Shown here piece by piece: positions 40,741-49,579 of a DNA stretch of 64,000 nucleotides (position 1 is its first letter; each line of letters opens with the position of its first letter). This DNA comes from Thiotrichaceae bacterium (GTDB lineage: Bacteria > Pseudomonadota > Gammaproteobacteria > Beggiatoales > Beggiatoaceae): assembly GCA_011391085.1 (NCBI GenBank), contig JAABRD010000001.1, forward strand, positions 1 through 64,000. Reading direction: 5' to 3'. The notes under the pieces were generated by a model. That model was not told the origin of the DNA. It did no database searches and saw only the letters and a program-made list of their open reading frames with translations. The translations under genes and the position numbers were made by a program.

Positions 40741-41964
40741 ATGATAAAAAAATCCGCCCATTTCATTTTCACTCTCAGTATCCAATTCTTAATCACTCTG
40801 ATTTTACTAGAAATGGGTCTGCGAGTATTAGCCCCCTTTAATCATAACATACGGGTGTTACTTTATCACCCAGGCATCTTGGGACCCTATGAAAATATTC
40901 AGACCTTGGAAGATTTATTGAATACCAGACCCAGAGGATTCAAACCCTTTGCCAAACGAGATGGTTTTGTGCTTAATTCGCGGTCCTTTCGTACCCAAGA
41001 ATATTCGTTTCAAAAAGCGTCTGGTCATCATAGAATCGTTGCCATTGGCGATTCTTTCACCGCTGCCAGTGGTGGAGTGCCTCATTCCAAACATTGGGCT
41101 GTGTTGTTAGAACGGCAATGGCAAACTAGACTAGCACATCCGTTAGAAGTTATCAAATTAGGTGTCGGTGGCGTAGGCCCCCGTTTTGAATTACGTCTAT
41201 GGCAATTAGAAGGGGCAAAATTACGGGCTGACGTGGTTATTTTGGCCTTTTGCATTGGCAATGATTTTACCGATGAACAGGCGGAGTTATTGCCGTATTC
41301 CCTTACCGATATTCTTGCTGAACAGAGTGATGTGTTTAGATTATTCCGAAATCTCTATCGCCTAACAGGCGTGGTGCATTCGGCGGATATTTTAGTCAAA
41401 GAGGAACGTCTTGCGAGTGACACTTCTAAAGGAGGATATGAGTTGACGGATTACATTTATAATCCTCAGCAACCGACTTTTTCACGTCCCGCCTTTTTAC
41501 AGACGGTGGCCTCTCGTATGGCTATCACCCATGTTGTCAACCGTCCCCTATTTTCTCGTTTATTTGCCAACGTGACTCCTGTGTTGCAATGGTTGCAGGA
41601 CAGTGTGAAACAATCTGGGGCAAAATTGGTGGTGCTACTGATTCCAGATGAGTATCAAGTTTATCCTTCTCTCCTACAAGAAGCCACCTATCAAGCTGGA
41701 CAATGGCCAGAGGAGTATGATATAGGGTTGCCCCAACGGCAGTTAATCGAATTTTTTAAGGCCCAACAAATTGCCTATTTGGATTTGTTACCACAGTTTC
41801 AGGAAGCGGCCAAAACTCAGGTTTTATATCGTTTACAAGATACGCATTGGAATGTGGAAGGGAATCAACTGGCGACGGAAGAGTTGGGGAAGTATTTGTT
41901 TTTAAATTCTGTTTCGCTTCCACCGGCTAAAGCCTCCAGTCCACCTACCGGCGAGACAAGGTAA
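40741..41964 (+). CDS. Exported SGNH-fold protein with AlgJ/AlgX-like DTHW motif
   Basis: 407 residues. An N-terminal hydrophobic segment ('HFIFTLSIQFLITLILLEMG', then 'LRVLAPFN') anchors or exports it. 'RIVAIGDSFTAASGGVPHSK' is the GDSF block, 'IKLGVGGVGPRFELRLWQLE' the second Gly block, 'VVILAFCIGNDFTDEQ' the third (Asn-Asp), and 'LYRLQDTHWNVEGNQLATEE' the DTHWN block of polysaccharide O-acetylation proteins such as AlgJ/AlgX. It likely modifies an exported glycan or lipid. The last ~14 residues ('SLPPAKASSPPTGETR') are translated from a dispersed repeat, so the gene end has been altered by repeat insertion. It is divergent from the SGNH gene at 39410. Confidence 0.78.
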   Translation: MIKKSAHFIFTLSIQFLITLILLEMGLRVLAPFNHNIRVLLYHPGILGPYENIQTLEDLLNTRPRGFKPFAKRDGFVLNSRSFRTQEYSFQKASGHHRIVAIGDSFTAASGGVPHSKHWAVLLERQWQTRLAHPLEVIKLGVGGVGPRFELRLWQLEGAKLRADVVILAFCIGNDFTDEQAELLPYSLTDILAEQSDVFRLFRNLYRLTGVVHSADILVKEERLASDTSKGGYELTDYIYNPQQPTFSRPAFLQTVASRMAITHVVNRPLFSRLFANVTPVLQWLQDSVKQSGAKLVVLLIPDEYQVYPSLLQEATYQAGQWPEEYDIGLPQRQLIEFFKAQQIAYLDLLPQFQEAAKTQVLYRLQDTHWNVEGNQLATEELGKYLFLNSVSLPPAKASSPPTGETR

Positions 41965-42149
41965 ACTAGTGGTGGACTAGAGGCTCCAGCCGGTGGGGCG
42001 CGGAACAGAATTGAAATCGCGGCGTCCCGTTCCGGCTAAAGCCTCTAGTCCAACTGCCTGCCGGCTAAAGCCTCCACTCCACCGGGATTTTCCTTAACTT
42101 AATGGTATTGCGGCTAAAGCCTCTAGTCCAACTGCCTGCTGGCTAAATA
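41965..42149. repeat. GGACTAGAGGC arms with AATGGTATTG element end
   Basis: About 185 bp of the dispersed repeat in both orientations around GGGGCGCGGAACAGAATTGA, ending in TTCCTTAACTTAATGGTATT, the right terminus of the 177-bp MITE-like family. This is a diverged or partial copy. Confidence 0.75.
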
Positions 42150-43247
42150 CTACAATGCCCCTTTTTGCACTTCCTTCAACACCGTCCCCAAATTAATGTA
42201 GGCATCCGCATCCTCTGGGTCTAATAACACCGCTTGTCGATAACTAGCCACCGCTTCCGTCAACTTGCCTTGATCCCACAACACATTCCCTAAATTCTTC
42301 TGGGCGATGGCAAACCTGGGGTCTAATTCCAAGGTCCGGCGATAATAATTCTCGGCTTGGGTAAATTGGCCTTGTTTCTCGAAGACGAGACCTAAGTTGT
42401 TATGGGCTTCCACATAATTGGGTTGCAGGGTGATGGCACGTTGCAAACTGTCTCTGGCTTCAGTCAGTTTCTCTTGGTCACTCAAGGCATTGCCTAAGTT
42501 ATAATGCAATTCTGGGGAATTGGGACTTAATAGCAAAGCGCGTTGGAAAAAGTCGGTGGCTTCGGCAAATTTGCCTTCTTGATAAGAGAGGTTGCCTAAG
42601 TTATTATAGACTTCCGTGAAATTGGGATTTAATGCCAAGGCGCGGTGAAAACTGTTCCTGGCTTCGGTGAACTTGCCTTGACTTATCAAAGTCATTCCCA
42701 AGTTGTTGTGGGCCTCGGCAAACCGTGGTTGTAACATCAATGCCCGTTGGAAATTCTCCGTTGCTTCGGTGAAGCGATTTTGTTCCAAACAGGCTTTGCC
42801 GAGACTATTCAGGGCTTCAGGATAATTGGGTTTTAAGGCGATAGCATGTTGATAAGAAGCCATCGCTTCCGCCAACTTGCCTTGTTCCCTGAAAGTTAGA
42901 CCCAGGTTGTAATGGAAACCTGCTTCATTCGGATTCAGTGCTAGGGCCCGTTGAAAACATTCCACCGCGGAGGTCCATTGTTTCTGATTACGCAACACGT
43001 TTCCTAAACTGTTGTGATAAGTCGGCACCGTGTGATTGTAGCGAATGGCTTGTTGAATGAGGTTAATCGCCTCGTCCACCCGTTTGTGCTGATAAGACAA
43101 CAGTCCCAATAAATGCAGGGCATCGCTGTGATTGGGCTGGGTTTGCAAGATTTGGCGATATAACGCTTCGGCTTGTTGCAAGTCACCAGCTTGATGATAT
43201 TGAGTAGCCATTTGCATGGCTTGGGGAAGAGTTAGAGTTTGGTTCAT
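42150..43247 (-). CDS. TPR-repeat protein
   Basis: 365 residues made almost wholly of ten 34-residue tetratricopeptide repeats. Repeated cores include 'AEALYRQILQTQPNHSDALH', 'AVECFQRALALNPNEAGFHY', 'EAMASYQHAIALKPNYPEAL', 'ATENFQRALMLQPRFAEAHN' and 'EARDSLQRAITLQPNYVEAH'. There is no signal peptide and no second domain. TPR arrays bind peptide partners. The adjacent upstream gene on the same strand is a SPINDLY-type glycosyltransferase with near-identical TPRs ('AEALYRQ.LQ.QP.HSDALHLLGL'), so this may be its truncated paralogue or a partner. A MITE-like element separates them. Confidence 0.85.
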   Translation of the reverse strand: MNQTLTLPQAMQMATQYHQAGDLQQAEALYRQILQTQPNHSDALHLLGLLSYQHKRVDEAINLIQQAIRYNHTVPTYHNSLGNVLRNQKQWTSAVECFQRALALNPNEAGFHYNLGLTFREQGKLAEAMASYQHAIALKPNYPEALNSLGKACLEQNRFTEATENFQRALMLQPRFAEAHNNLGMTLISQGKFTEARNSFHRALALNPNFTEVYNNLGNLSYQEGKFAEATDFFQRALLLSPNSPELHYNLGNALSDQEKLTEARDSLQRAITLQPNYVEAHNNLGLVFEKQGQFTQAENYYRRTLELDPRFAIAQKNLGNVLWDQGKLTEAVASYRQAVLLDPEDADAYINLGTVLKEVQKGAL

Positions 43248-43288
43248 GATTTGCGAGTAGTAAGGTAAGGATAGAAACTAAGTTTTTG

Positions 43289-43451
43289 GGTAGTGATGCA
43301 ATCTGGGTGATATTCATAGAATTTCCCTCACCCCCGGCCCCTCTCCCAGAGGGAGAGGGGGGAACGGCGGCACCAGTGGTTTTCTCCCCTCTCCCTCTGG
43401 GAGAGGGGCCGGGGGTGAGGGTAAACATATCACCCACATTGCATCACTACC
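43289..43451. mobile_element. 163-bp MITE-like element, second copy, 8-bp target duplication
   Basis: Same 22-bp ends as 40555-40719. Flanked by AGTTTTTG at 43281-43288 and 43452-43459, a perfect 8-bp duplication. The interior differs: it is a hairpin of the widespread CCCTCACCCCCGGCCCCTCT repeat. It sits inside an AAGAAACTTAGTTTCTT repeat, whose halves remain at about 43273 and 43467. Confidence 0.88.
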
Positions 43452-43471
43452 AGTTTTTGGTCTGGAAGAAA

Positions 43472-45850
43472 CTAAGTTTCTGGAGTGCAAAATGAAATTT
43501 TGCACCAATTTTTCCACATTTGCCGATACGCCTCCTCCAACTGACGAGTGAATACCGGTGCGTCCATCAGGGGAGAGGCTTGCATTCGTTGCCGCATGGT
43601 GTGCCGTAACTGCTGTAAATAGTTTAATCGATTAGCCAGTTGAATGCAAATTTTAACATATTCCTCTGGCGTCGTCGCAATCAGGTCTGTTAATCCTAGC
43701 GTGGACAAGATACTTAATCCTAAGCGGGATACGTGTCTTTTACCGACTAAGGTGACCACGGGAATGCCCATCCAAAGGGCTTCGCAAGTGGTGGTGCCGC
43801 CATTGCATGGATAGGTATCTAGGGCAATATCAACTTGATGATAAATTTTGAGATATTCAGGAACGGGGGCAAAATTCTTGATTATCACTCGGTCTGTGGC
43901 AATACCGACGCTATTCAAACGGGTCTCAAAAGATTGACGGGCCGTGGCATCTGCTAGGCTGATATTTTGCATCAGTAATTTGGCATGAGGTAACGCTTGT
44001 AAAATTGCTGCCCAGAGTTCTAACAGAGGAGGAGTCACTTTGCTGTAGCTGTTTAGGCAACCGAAGGTCACGTAGCCAGTTTGCAATGCAGGTAACTCAT
44101 TGACAGGTGGGCTGTTTTGGTGGGGTTGGTAACAATAGAAACAGGCCGGTAACTTGATAGGCATTTCGGAAGACAATGTTTCATTGGCTGGTACGTCTAT
44201 ATAATTATCGGTCAGCCGATAATCCATGGCAAATAAACCGGTGGTGCTTGGATACCCCAGATAAGTGACTTGCACGGGGGCGGGTCTTCTAGCAAAGACG
44301 GCGAGTTGATTGTTGGCGGTATGTCCCGCTAAGTCCACCAAGATGTCAATGTTATCGCGGCGGATCTGTTCTACCAACTCAAGGTCGGAAAATTTAGCAC
44401 AACTGTTCCATTGGTCCGCATATTGTTGAAACCGTTGTGTCACGTCATCAAACAGCGTGTTGCTGTAATAACAGTAAATTTCAAACTGCTGACGATTGTG
44501 ATGTGCTAAAATCGGTTCCATAAAGTAGGCTACCGAATGTTGCCGAAAGTCGGGGGACACATATCCTATCTTTAATTTACGTGACGGTTCGCAAGCATTG
44601 AGGAAAGGTTGAATAAATTTTGCCAAAGGAATAGCATGTTGTTCGTTGACTTTTTGGTGTTCCGCAAACAGCGTTTCCTCATCTGGCACGGCAGAGTAGT
44701 TACTTATCAAACAAATACTTTGTTGAAAGATGGTGTTTGATTTTAACGTCAACGCCCGCCGATAATAGGCAATGGCCTCCTCTAACTGTCCCATATCTGA
44801 GGCAACGGCGCCCAAGTGGGCGTAAGCTTCAGCAAAGTTTGGGTCTGACGCGAGAATCGTTTGAAAACAAGCCATCGCTTCCGAAATTTGGCCATGCGTC
44901 AAGAGAATGATGCCCAAATTGTTACGCAAGGCAATATCTTTGGGATTTTTGGCCAATGCTTGGCGGTACCAATTCAATGCCTGTTCAAATTGATTTTCTT
45001 CCCACAACACCTTGCCAATATTATTATGGGCGACGGTATCATGGGGATTGATTTCCAAGAGTTTTTGATAACAAGCGACGGCGTCATGGAGTTTTCCCTG
45101 TTGTTCAAACACACTGGCCAATAGATACAGTGCTATGTTATATTTGGAATTCACGTTCAAGGCACGTTGCAAATATTCCACAGCTTCTGGAAATTGACGG
45201 CGGCGGAGACAGAGTTCACTCAAATTACAAAGTGCCTCTATCAGGGACGAATTGATAGTCAAGGCGCGTTGGAAACATTCTTTTGCCTCCTCTTCAGAAC
45301 CCAGAAATTTTAGGGTATTGCCCAAATTATTATGGGCTTCGGCAAAATTAGGCTGGATAGCTATTGCACGTTGGTAACTTGCCATGGCCTTGTTAAATTG
45401 ACTTTGTTGATGGAAAATTCGGCCTAACGTGTAATATGCCTGCGCAAACTCTGGACGCAGAGTGACCGCCTGTTGCAAATGGGCTTCGGCTTGTTCAAGT
45501 TGACCTTGGTCTTTTAACACATTTCCAAAATTGTAATGGGCTTCGGCAAACTGAGGGTCTAAGGTCAACGCTTGTTGAAAAGACTTCTCGGCGGCCTGCC
45601 ACAGGCGTTGTTTCCCCAAGACATTCCCTAGACTATTATAATAATCGGGAGTGGTGCTATTGACCTGAATGGCTTGTTCAATCAATGTTTGGGCCTCCTC
45701 ATATTTTTGAAAATGGGCCAGCACTTGCCCTAACAAATGTAGGGCGTCACTGTGCTGAGGTTGCATTTGCAACACTTGGCGGTAAAGAATTTCGGCTGGT
45801 TGCCAGTCGCCGGCTTGATGATGTTGAACGGCTTGCTGTAAAAGTGTCAT
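43472..45850 (-). CDS. TPR-fused SPINDLY/O-GlcNAc transferase-like glycosyltransferase (GT41)
   Basis: 792 residues. The N-terminal ~390 residues are about eleven TPRs ('AEILYRQVLQMQPQHSDALH', 'AEKSFQQALTLDPQFAEAHY', 'AMASYQRAIAIQPNFAEAHN'). The C-terminal ~390 residues are a GT41 domain: 'RKLKIGYVSPDFRQHSVAYF' (with the conserved His), 'IDILVDLAGHTANNQLAVFA', 'PVQVTYLGYPSTTGLFAMDY', 'YVTFGCLNSYSKVTPPLLEL' and the UDP-binding 'PCNGGTTTCEALWMGIPVVT'. It should transfer a sugar from UDP-sugar to protein Ser/Thr or another acceptor in the cytoplasm. Length and motifs are complete. The ATG is preceded by TTATCCA heptamers. Confidence 0.92.
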   Translation of the reverse strand: MTLLQQAVQHHQAGDWQPAEILYRQVLQMQPQHSDALHLLGQVLAHFQKYEEAQTLIEQAIQVNSTTPDYYNSLGNVLGKQRLWQAAEKSFQQALTLDPQFAEAHYNFGNVLKDQGQLEQAEAHLQQAVTLRPEFAQAYYTLGRIFHQQSQFNKAMASYQRAIAIQPNFAEAHNNLGNTLKFLGSEEEAKECFQRALTINSSLIEALCNLSELCLRRRQFPEAVEYLQRALNVNSKYNIALYLLASVFEQQGKLHDAVACYQKLLEINPHDTVAHNNIGKVLWEENQFEQALNWYRQALAKNPKDIALRNNLGIILLTHGQISEAMACFQTILASDPNFAEAYAHLGAVASDMGQLEEAIAYYRRALTLKSNTIFQQSICLISNYSAVPDEETLFAEHQKVNEQHAIPLAKFIQPFLNACEPSRKLKIGYVSPDFRQHSVAYFMEPILAHHNRQQFEIYCYYSNTLFDDVTQRFQQYADQWNSCAKFSDLELVEQIRRDNIDILVDLAGHTANNQLAVFARRPAPVQVTYLGYPSTTGLFAMDYRLTDNYIDVPANETLSSEMPIKLPACFYCYQPHQNSPPVNELPALQTGYVTFGCLNSYSKVTPPLLELWAAILQALPHAKLLMQNISLADATARQSFETRLNSVGIATDRVIIKNFAPVPEYLKIYHQVDIALDTYPCNGGTTTCEALWMGIPVVTLVGKRHVSRLGLSILSTLGLTDLIATTPEEYVKICIQLANRLNYLQQLRHTMRQRMQASPLMDAPVFTRQLEEAYRQMWKNWCKISFCTPET

Positions 45851-46125
45851 AATGGGATAATGGATAATGAAACAAACGAAGGTGGACTAGAGGCTTTAGC
45901 CGGCGAAGGTGGACTAGAGGCTTTAGCCGGCGCCTTAGAAGGTGGACTAGAGGCTTTAGCCGGTGGGGGCGGAACAGAATTGAAATTGCAGTGCCCCACC
46001 CACCGGCTAAAGCCTCTAGTCCACCTGTATTTTAATTCGTTCGCCACTTCAACTCCTTAACTTAATGGCATTGCGGCTAAAACCTCTAGTCCGGTTTCCC
46101 GGCTAAAGCCTCCAGTCCGGCTTTT
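45851..46125. repeat. Repeat cluster: GGACTAGAGGC arms and a partial MITE-like element
   Basis: Three direct GGTGGACTAGAGGCTTTAGCCGGYG units (45881-45961), then the inner part and right end of the 177-bp element (TCCTTAACTTAATGGCATTG at about 46054-46072), then two reversed arms. No gene in about 310 bp. Confidence 0.85.
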
Positions 46126-46164
46126 ATTATTCATCACATTTAAAACCTAACCAATAAATTGAAT

Positions 46165-47415
46165 ATGCGAACCTTAATAACTTTATTTTTACTTAACTTA
46201 TCATTCTCTAGTGTAGCCCAACCCGTCCAAATAATGGATTTACAATTTTTGAAAACATCCCAACAAAATCTGCGGCTGGTATTTGATTTAAGTGCGCCAG
46301 TTACGCATAATATCTTCACTCTCACGTCGCCTTATCGCTTGGTGATAGATTTTAAAAATGTGGCATTGGGCGAGAAAAAACTCGCTTTTGATAACCAAAC
46401 GCTAGTCACCGATATTCGCAGTGCGGCCCGTAATAAGGGGTTACGACTGGTGTTAGAACTGTCCGCCCCAGTCCATAGCAAAAGTTTTTTGCAAAAACCG
46501 ACTGGTAAATTTGGTCATCGTTTAATTATAGAGATAAATACGTTGACAGGCAATGATTCCACCAGCACGGATTCTCTAGTCACAAGTCTTCCCAATGCGA
46601 CCACTTCCTCATTTTCGCCTCCCCAGTTGGTGTCTTCGGCATTTCAGTCGTTGCTAAATCTATCTTCCACCACCACCTCTTCACCACCACCAGATTCTGC
46701 CAATGACATTGTGATCGCGATTGATGCCGGGCATGGGGGGATCGATTCTGGTACCGTGGGACAAGGAGGCACGTTGGAGAAAGAAGTGGATTTCGAAATT
46801 GCTAAAGAACTGGCAACCTTGATAACAGAGGATACCGGAATGCGTCCCGTATTAATTCGCGATGGCGACTACTTTTTAGAACTGCGCCGACGTGTGGAAC
46901 TGGCACGAGAAGCCCATGCTGACTTGTTTATCTCCCTCCACGCCGATGCCTATCCCAGTAGTAACCGCGTACATGGTTCAAGTGTTTATATGTTATCCAG
47001 TAGCGGTGCCAGCAGTGAAGCGGCGCAATGGTTGGCAGAACGCGAAAACTCCGCGGACCTAGCGGGTGGAATTAAGTTAAGTGACAAGGATGAACTGCTT
47101 GCTTCCGTACTGATTGACCTGTTGCAAACGGGTACTCTACAAGCCAGTGCCCAGGTGGGAAATAGTGTCTTGAAATCTTTAAAGAACGTTGGTAAGAATC
47201 ATTTTAATTATGTCCAACAAGCCAACTTCATGGTGTTACGGTCTCGCGAGATTCCTTCGATTCTGATAGAAACGGCCTTTCTGTCGAATCCAGAAGATGA
47301 AAAGAAACTCAATGATCCGGCCTATCGTCTTAGCATTGCCCAAGCCATTTTAGAGGGGGTGCAAGAATATTTTGCGGCCCATCCACCGTTGAATAAGACG
47401 TTGGCAAATCGGTGA
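46165..47415 (+). CDS. amiC: N-acetylmuramoyl-L-alanine amidase (AMIN + Amidase_3)
   Basis: 416 residues from the ATG at 46165. Signal peptide 'MRTLITLFLLNLSFSSVAQP', so periplasmic. AMIN domain (about 20-125: 'LRLVFDLSAPVTHNIFTLTS', 'RLVIDFKNV'), which targets the septum or outer structures. A Ser/Thr-rich linker follows, then Amidase_3 (about 185-405) with zinc ligands in 'IAIDAGHGGIDSGTVGQGGT' (His), 'LEKEVDFEIAKELA' (Glu), 'HADLFISLHADAYPS' (His) and the catalytic Glu in 'PSILIETAFLSNPEDEKKL'. It cleaves the amide between N-acetylmuramic acid and L-Ala during cell separation. Gene order here lacks mutL, its usual neighbour. amiB is an alternative name. Confidence 0.9.
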   Translation: MRTLITLFLLNLSFSSVAQPVQIMDLQFLKTSQQNLRLVFDLSAPVTHNIFTLTSPYRLVIDFKNVALGEKKLAFDNQTLVTDIRSAARNKGLRLVLELSAPVHSKSFLQKPTGKFGHRLIIEINTLTGNDSTSTDSLVTSLPNATTSSFSPPQLVSSAFQSLLNLSSTTTSSPPPDSANDIVIAIDAGHGGIDSGTVGQGGTLEKEVDFEIAKELATLITEDTGMRPVLIRDGDYFLELRRRVELAREAHADLFISLHADAYPSSNRVHGSSVYMLSSSGASSEAAQWLAERENSADLAGGIKLSDKDELLASVLIDLLQTGTLQASAQVGNSVLKSLKNVGKNHFNYVQQANFMVLRSREIPSILIETAFLSNPEDEKKLNDPAYRLSIAQAILEGVQEYFAAHPPLNKTLANR

Positions 47416-47430
47416 TGACAAGATACACCA

Positions 47431-47459
47431 GGAGTCCAAAGCTACGCTTTGGACTCCTG
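47431..47459. repeat. AGGAGTCCAAAGCTACGCTTTGGACTCCT palindrome
   Basis: Near-perfect 29-bp palindrome 16 nt after the amidase gene; a plausible terminator but without a T-run. Best-preserved member of its family in the window. Confidence 0.85.
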
Positions 47460-47466
47460 AGTTAAA

Positions 47467-47583
47467 TATAGTAATATTCCTCATCACTTGTACCCCCCCT
47501 GCCCCCCGCACGCGGGGGGAGTCACTCCCCCCCGTGTACGGGGGGGCAGGGGGGGGGTACAAATGAGAAGCAATATTACTATA
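47467..47583. mobile_element. 117-bp MITE-like element with 27-bp imperfect ends
   Basis: Ends TATAGTAATATTCCTCATCA... and ...AATATTACTATA are inverted and mostly alike; the interior is a long C/G-tract hairpin (CCCCCCCTGCCCCCCGCACG ... CGTGTACGGGGGGGCAGGGG). No coding capacity. A solo arm of the same end is at 17904-17930. Confidence 0.65.
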
Positions 47584-47606
47584 CTAAATGTTTAAGAGGC
47601 ATACAA

Positions 47607-48362
47607 ATGAAATTTGATGATTTTGATAAAAAAATGCGCGTGTTTGAAACCGCGTCAGACTATTGTGTGTTACCAGGTTTATACATGGTAGCAAGATTAG
47701 ATGGACATGGTTTCACACGCTTGACCAAACAAGTGTATCAGTTTGAAGCACCTTATGATATACGATTTCGTGACTACATGATAGAGGTGGTCAAACATCT
47801 GATGGATTGCGGTTTTAGAGTGATTTATGGATATACTCAAAGCGATGAAATTTCTTTATGGTTTCATCCACAAGAGGAGGCTTTTCAAAGAAAATTGAGG
47901 AAATATCATTCGATTTTGGCGGGCGAGGCCAGTGCCAAATTTTCTTTATTATTGGGACAACCTGGCATCTTTGATGGTCGTCTATCACAATTGCCTTCGC
48001 TAGAATGGGTGAGTGACTATTTCTTGTGGCGTCAAGAAGATGCGCATCGAAATGCCCTCAACTCGCATTGCTATTGGTTATTGCGAAAACAGGGGAAATC
48101 TGTGCGAGAGGCGACGGACGCCTTGTTGGGATTATCGGTATCTGCCAAAAATGAGTTATTATTTAGTCATGGCATTAACTTCAATGAGTTACCCACTTGG
48201 CAAAAGCGTGGCGTCGGTTTATACTGGGAAGAGTATGATAAACAGGGATACAATCCCGTGACCGGCGAATCTGTGTTGACCAAAAGGAGACGTATCCAAT
48301 GTGACCTAAACTTGCCGATGAAGGAAAATTATCGGGAGTTTTTGTTGAACCTTGGTTTTTAG
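47607..48362 (+). CDS. Thg1-like protein (3'-5' nucleotidyltransferase)
   Basis: 251 residues. 'YMVARLDGHGFTRLTKQVYQ' is the R-x-D-G-x-x-F metal-binding motif, and 'VIYGYTQSDEISLWF' holds the second acidic motif (S-D-E); 'HSILAGEASAKFSLL' follows as in Thg1. Thg1 adds a guanine 5' to tRNA-His; bacterial Thg1-like proteins instead repair 5'-truncated tRNAs by templated 3'-5' addition. Length and motifs indicate an active enzyme. 'KRRRIQCDLNLPMKENYREF' at the end is typical of the bacterial group. AAGAGG sits 8 nt before the ATG. No tRNA-His is in the window. Which activity applies cannot be decided from sequence alone. Confidence 0.9.
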   Translation: MKFDDFDKKMRVFETASDYCVLPGLYMVARLDGHGFTRLTKQVYQFEAPYDIRFRDYMIEVVKHLMDCGFRVIYGYTQSDEISLWFHPQEEAFQRKLRKYHSILAGEASAKFSLLLGQPGIFDGRLSQLPSLEWVSDYFLWRQEDAHRNALNSHCYWLLRKQGKSVREATDALLGLSVSAKNELLFSHGINFNELPTWQKRGVGLYWEEYDKQGYNPVTGESVLTKRRRIQCDLNLPMKENYREFLLNLGF

Positions 48363-48393
48363 CGGATAGCCAGATAGTGATTTACTCACCGTA

Positions 48394-48451
48394 CCGGAGT
48401 AGAGGCTTTAGCCGGTGACGTACCGCGAGTTCCGGCTGAAGCCTCTACTCC
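48394..48451. repeat. Inverted pair of GGAGTAGAGGC repeat
   Basis: ACCGGAGTAGAGGCTTTAGC and TCCGGCTGAAGCCTCTACTCC arms around a 16-nt loop, followed at 48469-48487 by TATTCATTATTCATTATAA heptamers before the ATG of the next gene. Confidence 0.8.
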
Positions 48452-48493
48452 TACGTTAACAATTATCATCTATTCATTATTCATTATAACATT

Positions 48494-49579
48494 ATGAACG
48501 ACACCACAGAGTTAATTAACACCGTTGCCTCTGAACCTCCAAAACCCAAACGTAGAAACAAATTCTGGTGGTTGATCCTACCAGGAATAGCGGGCATCGT
48601 AGCTGTCATAAGCTACCTGGGATGGCAACAATTCACTCAGTCGCAACAAGATTTGCAACGACAAGTCAAGGAGTTGCAAAATCAAGTGACTACGTTGGAG
48701 GGAAAATTTCAGGCATTGTTATCGACAGAGGAGAAACGCACGCCTTCTGAACAGATAGAAGCGCAACTGCTGTCGTTTTCGAAACAACTGCAACAGTTGG
48801 GCAACCAACAAAATACGTTGGCAAACCAAGTTCGTCAACCGCATCCGCGGGACGAGGATTGGATTTTCGCAGAAACGATGTATTTGCTGACTCTGGCACA
48901 GTATCATTTGCAGTTTACGCAAGCAGTTGACAATGCCTTGCCGATATTAAAGGAGGCAGAAACCAATCTGGAGAGTTTGAATCAACCTGCGGTGCTAGAC
49001 ATCAGAACCAAATTGGTTGCCAAAATCCGGGAATTAAGTCAGGCGAAAATGCCTCCAATTGACCAATTGGCCACACGTTTAACTGAATTTGCCACCCTGG
49101 CACAAACTTTACCCTTGATACAAGGTTCTCGTCATCTGGTAAAGTCCTCTGCCACCACGTCTAACCAGGCATCGCCGGTGGCAGACACCTGGCAAGACTG
49201 GGTTGGTGTGGTGTGGAATCAAATCAAACAATTGGTAGTCATCCGTTACAACACTGAAGCAGATAGAGGCTTGTTATCCGTGGAACAACGTGAATTTGTG
49301 ATGCACAATTTACGTTTGAATTTGGACCTAGCGCGGGTTTCACTATGGCGTCGTGACACGCACAACTTTACTGCCTCCCTACAAACGGCGCGGGACTGGT
49401 TAACGCGCTATTATGACCCAAATGACAGCGATGTGAAAAAGGTGCAAGAGGACCTGGCCCAGATGCAAACCGAAGTGTTAACACCCAAGTTACCAGATGT
49501 TACCGAAATACTGCAACAGTTACAACAAATGGTGTCTAATTCTACTTCCCAATCTGAATCCACGGAGACTACCCCATGA
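48494..49579 (+). CDS. hemX: HemX family protein
   Basis: 361 residues. One N-terminal membrane anchor ('FWWLILPGIAGIVAVISYLG') preceded by a short basic tail, then a periplasmic coiled coil ('QQDLQRQVKELQNQVTTLEG') and a helical domain with 'DWIFAETMYLLTLAQYHLQF' and 'LLSVEQREFVMHNLRLNLDL', as in HemX, sometimes mislabelled uroporphyrinogen-III methyltransferase. No methyltransferase motif is present. The protein is thought to work with HemY in heme synthesis or trafficking. The end overlaps hemY by 4 bp (ATGA). hemC and hemD, which usually precede it, are not here; the Thg1-like gene takes that position. Confidence 0.88.
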   Translation: MNDTTELINTVASEPPKPKRRNKFWWLILPGIAGIVAVISYLGWQQFTQSQQDLQRQVKELQNQVTTLEGKFQALLSTEEKRTPSEQIEAQLLSFSKQLQQLGNQQNTLANQVRQPHPRDEDWIFAETMYLLTLAQYHLQFTQAVDNALPILKEAETNLESLNQPAVLDIRTKLVAKIRELSQAKMPPIDQLATRLTEFATLAQTLPLIQGSRHLVKSSATTSNQASPVADTWQDWVGVVWNQIKQLVVIRYNTEADRGLLSVEQREFVMHNLRLNLDLARVSLWRRDTHNFTASLQTARDWLTRYYDPNDSDVKKVQEDLAQMQTEVLTPKLPDVTEILQQLQQMVSNSTSQSESTETTP

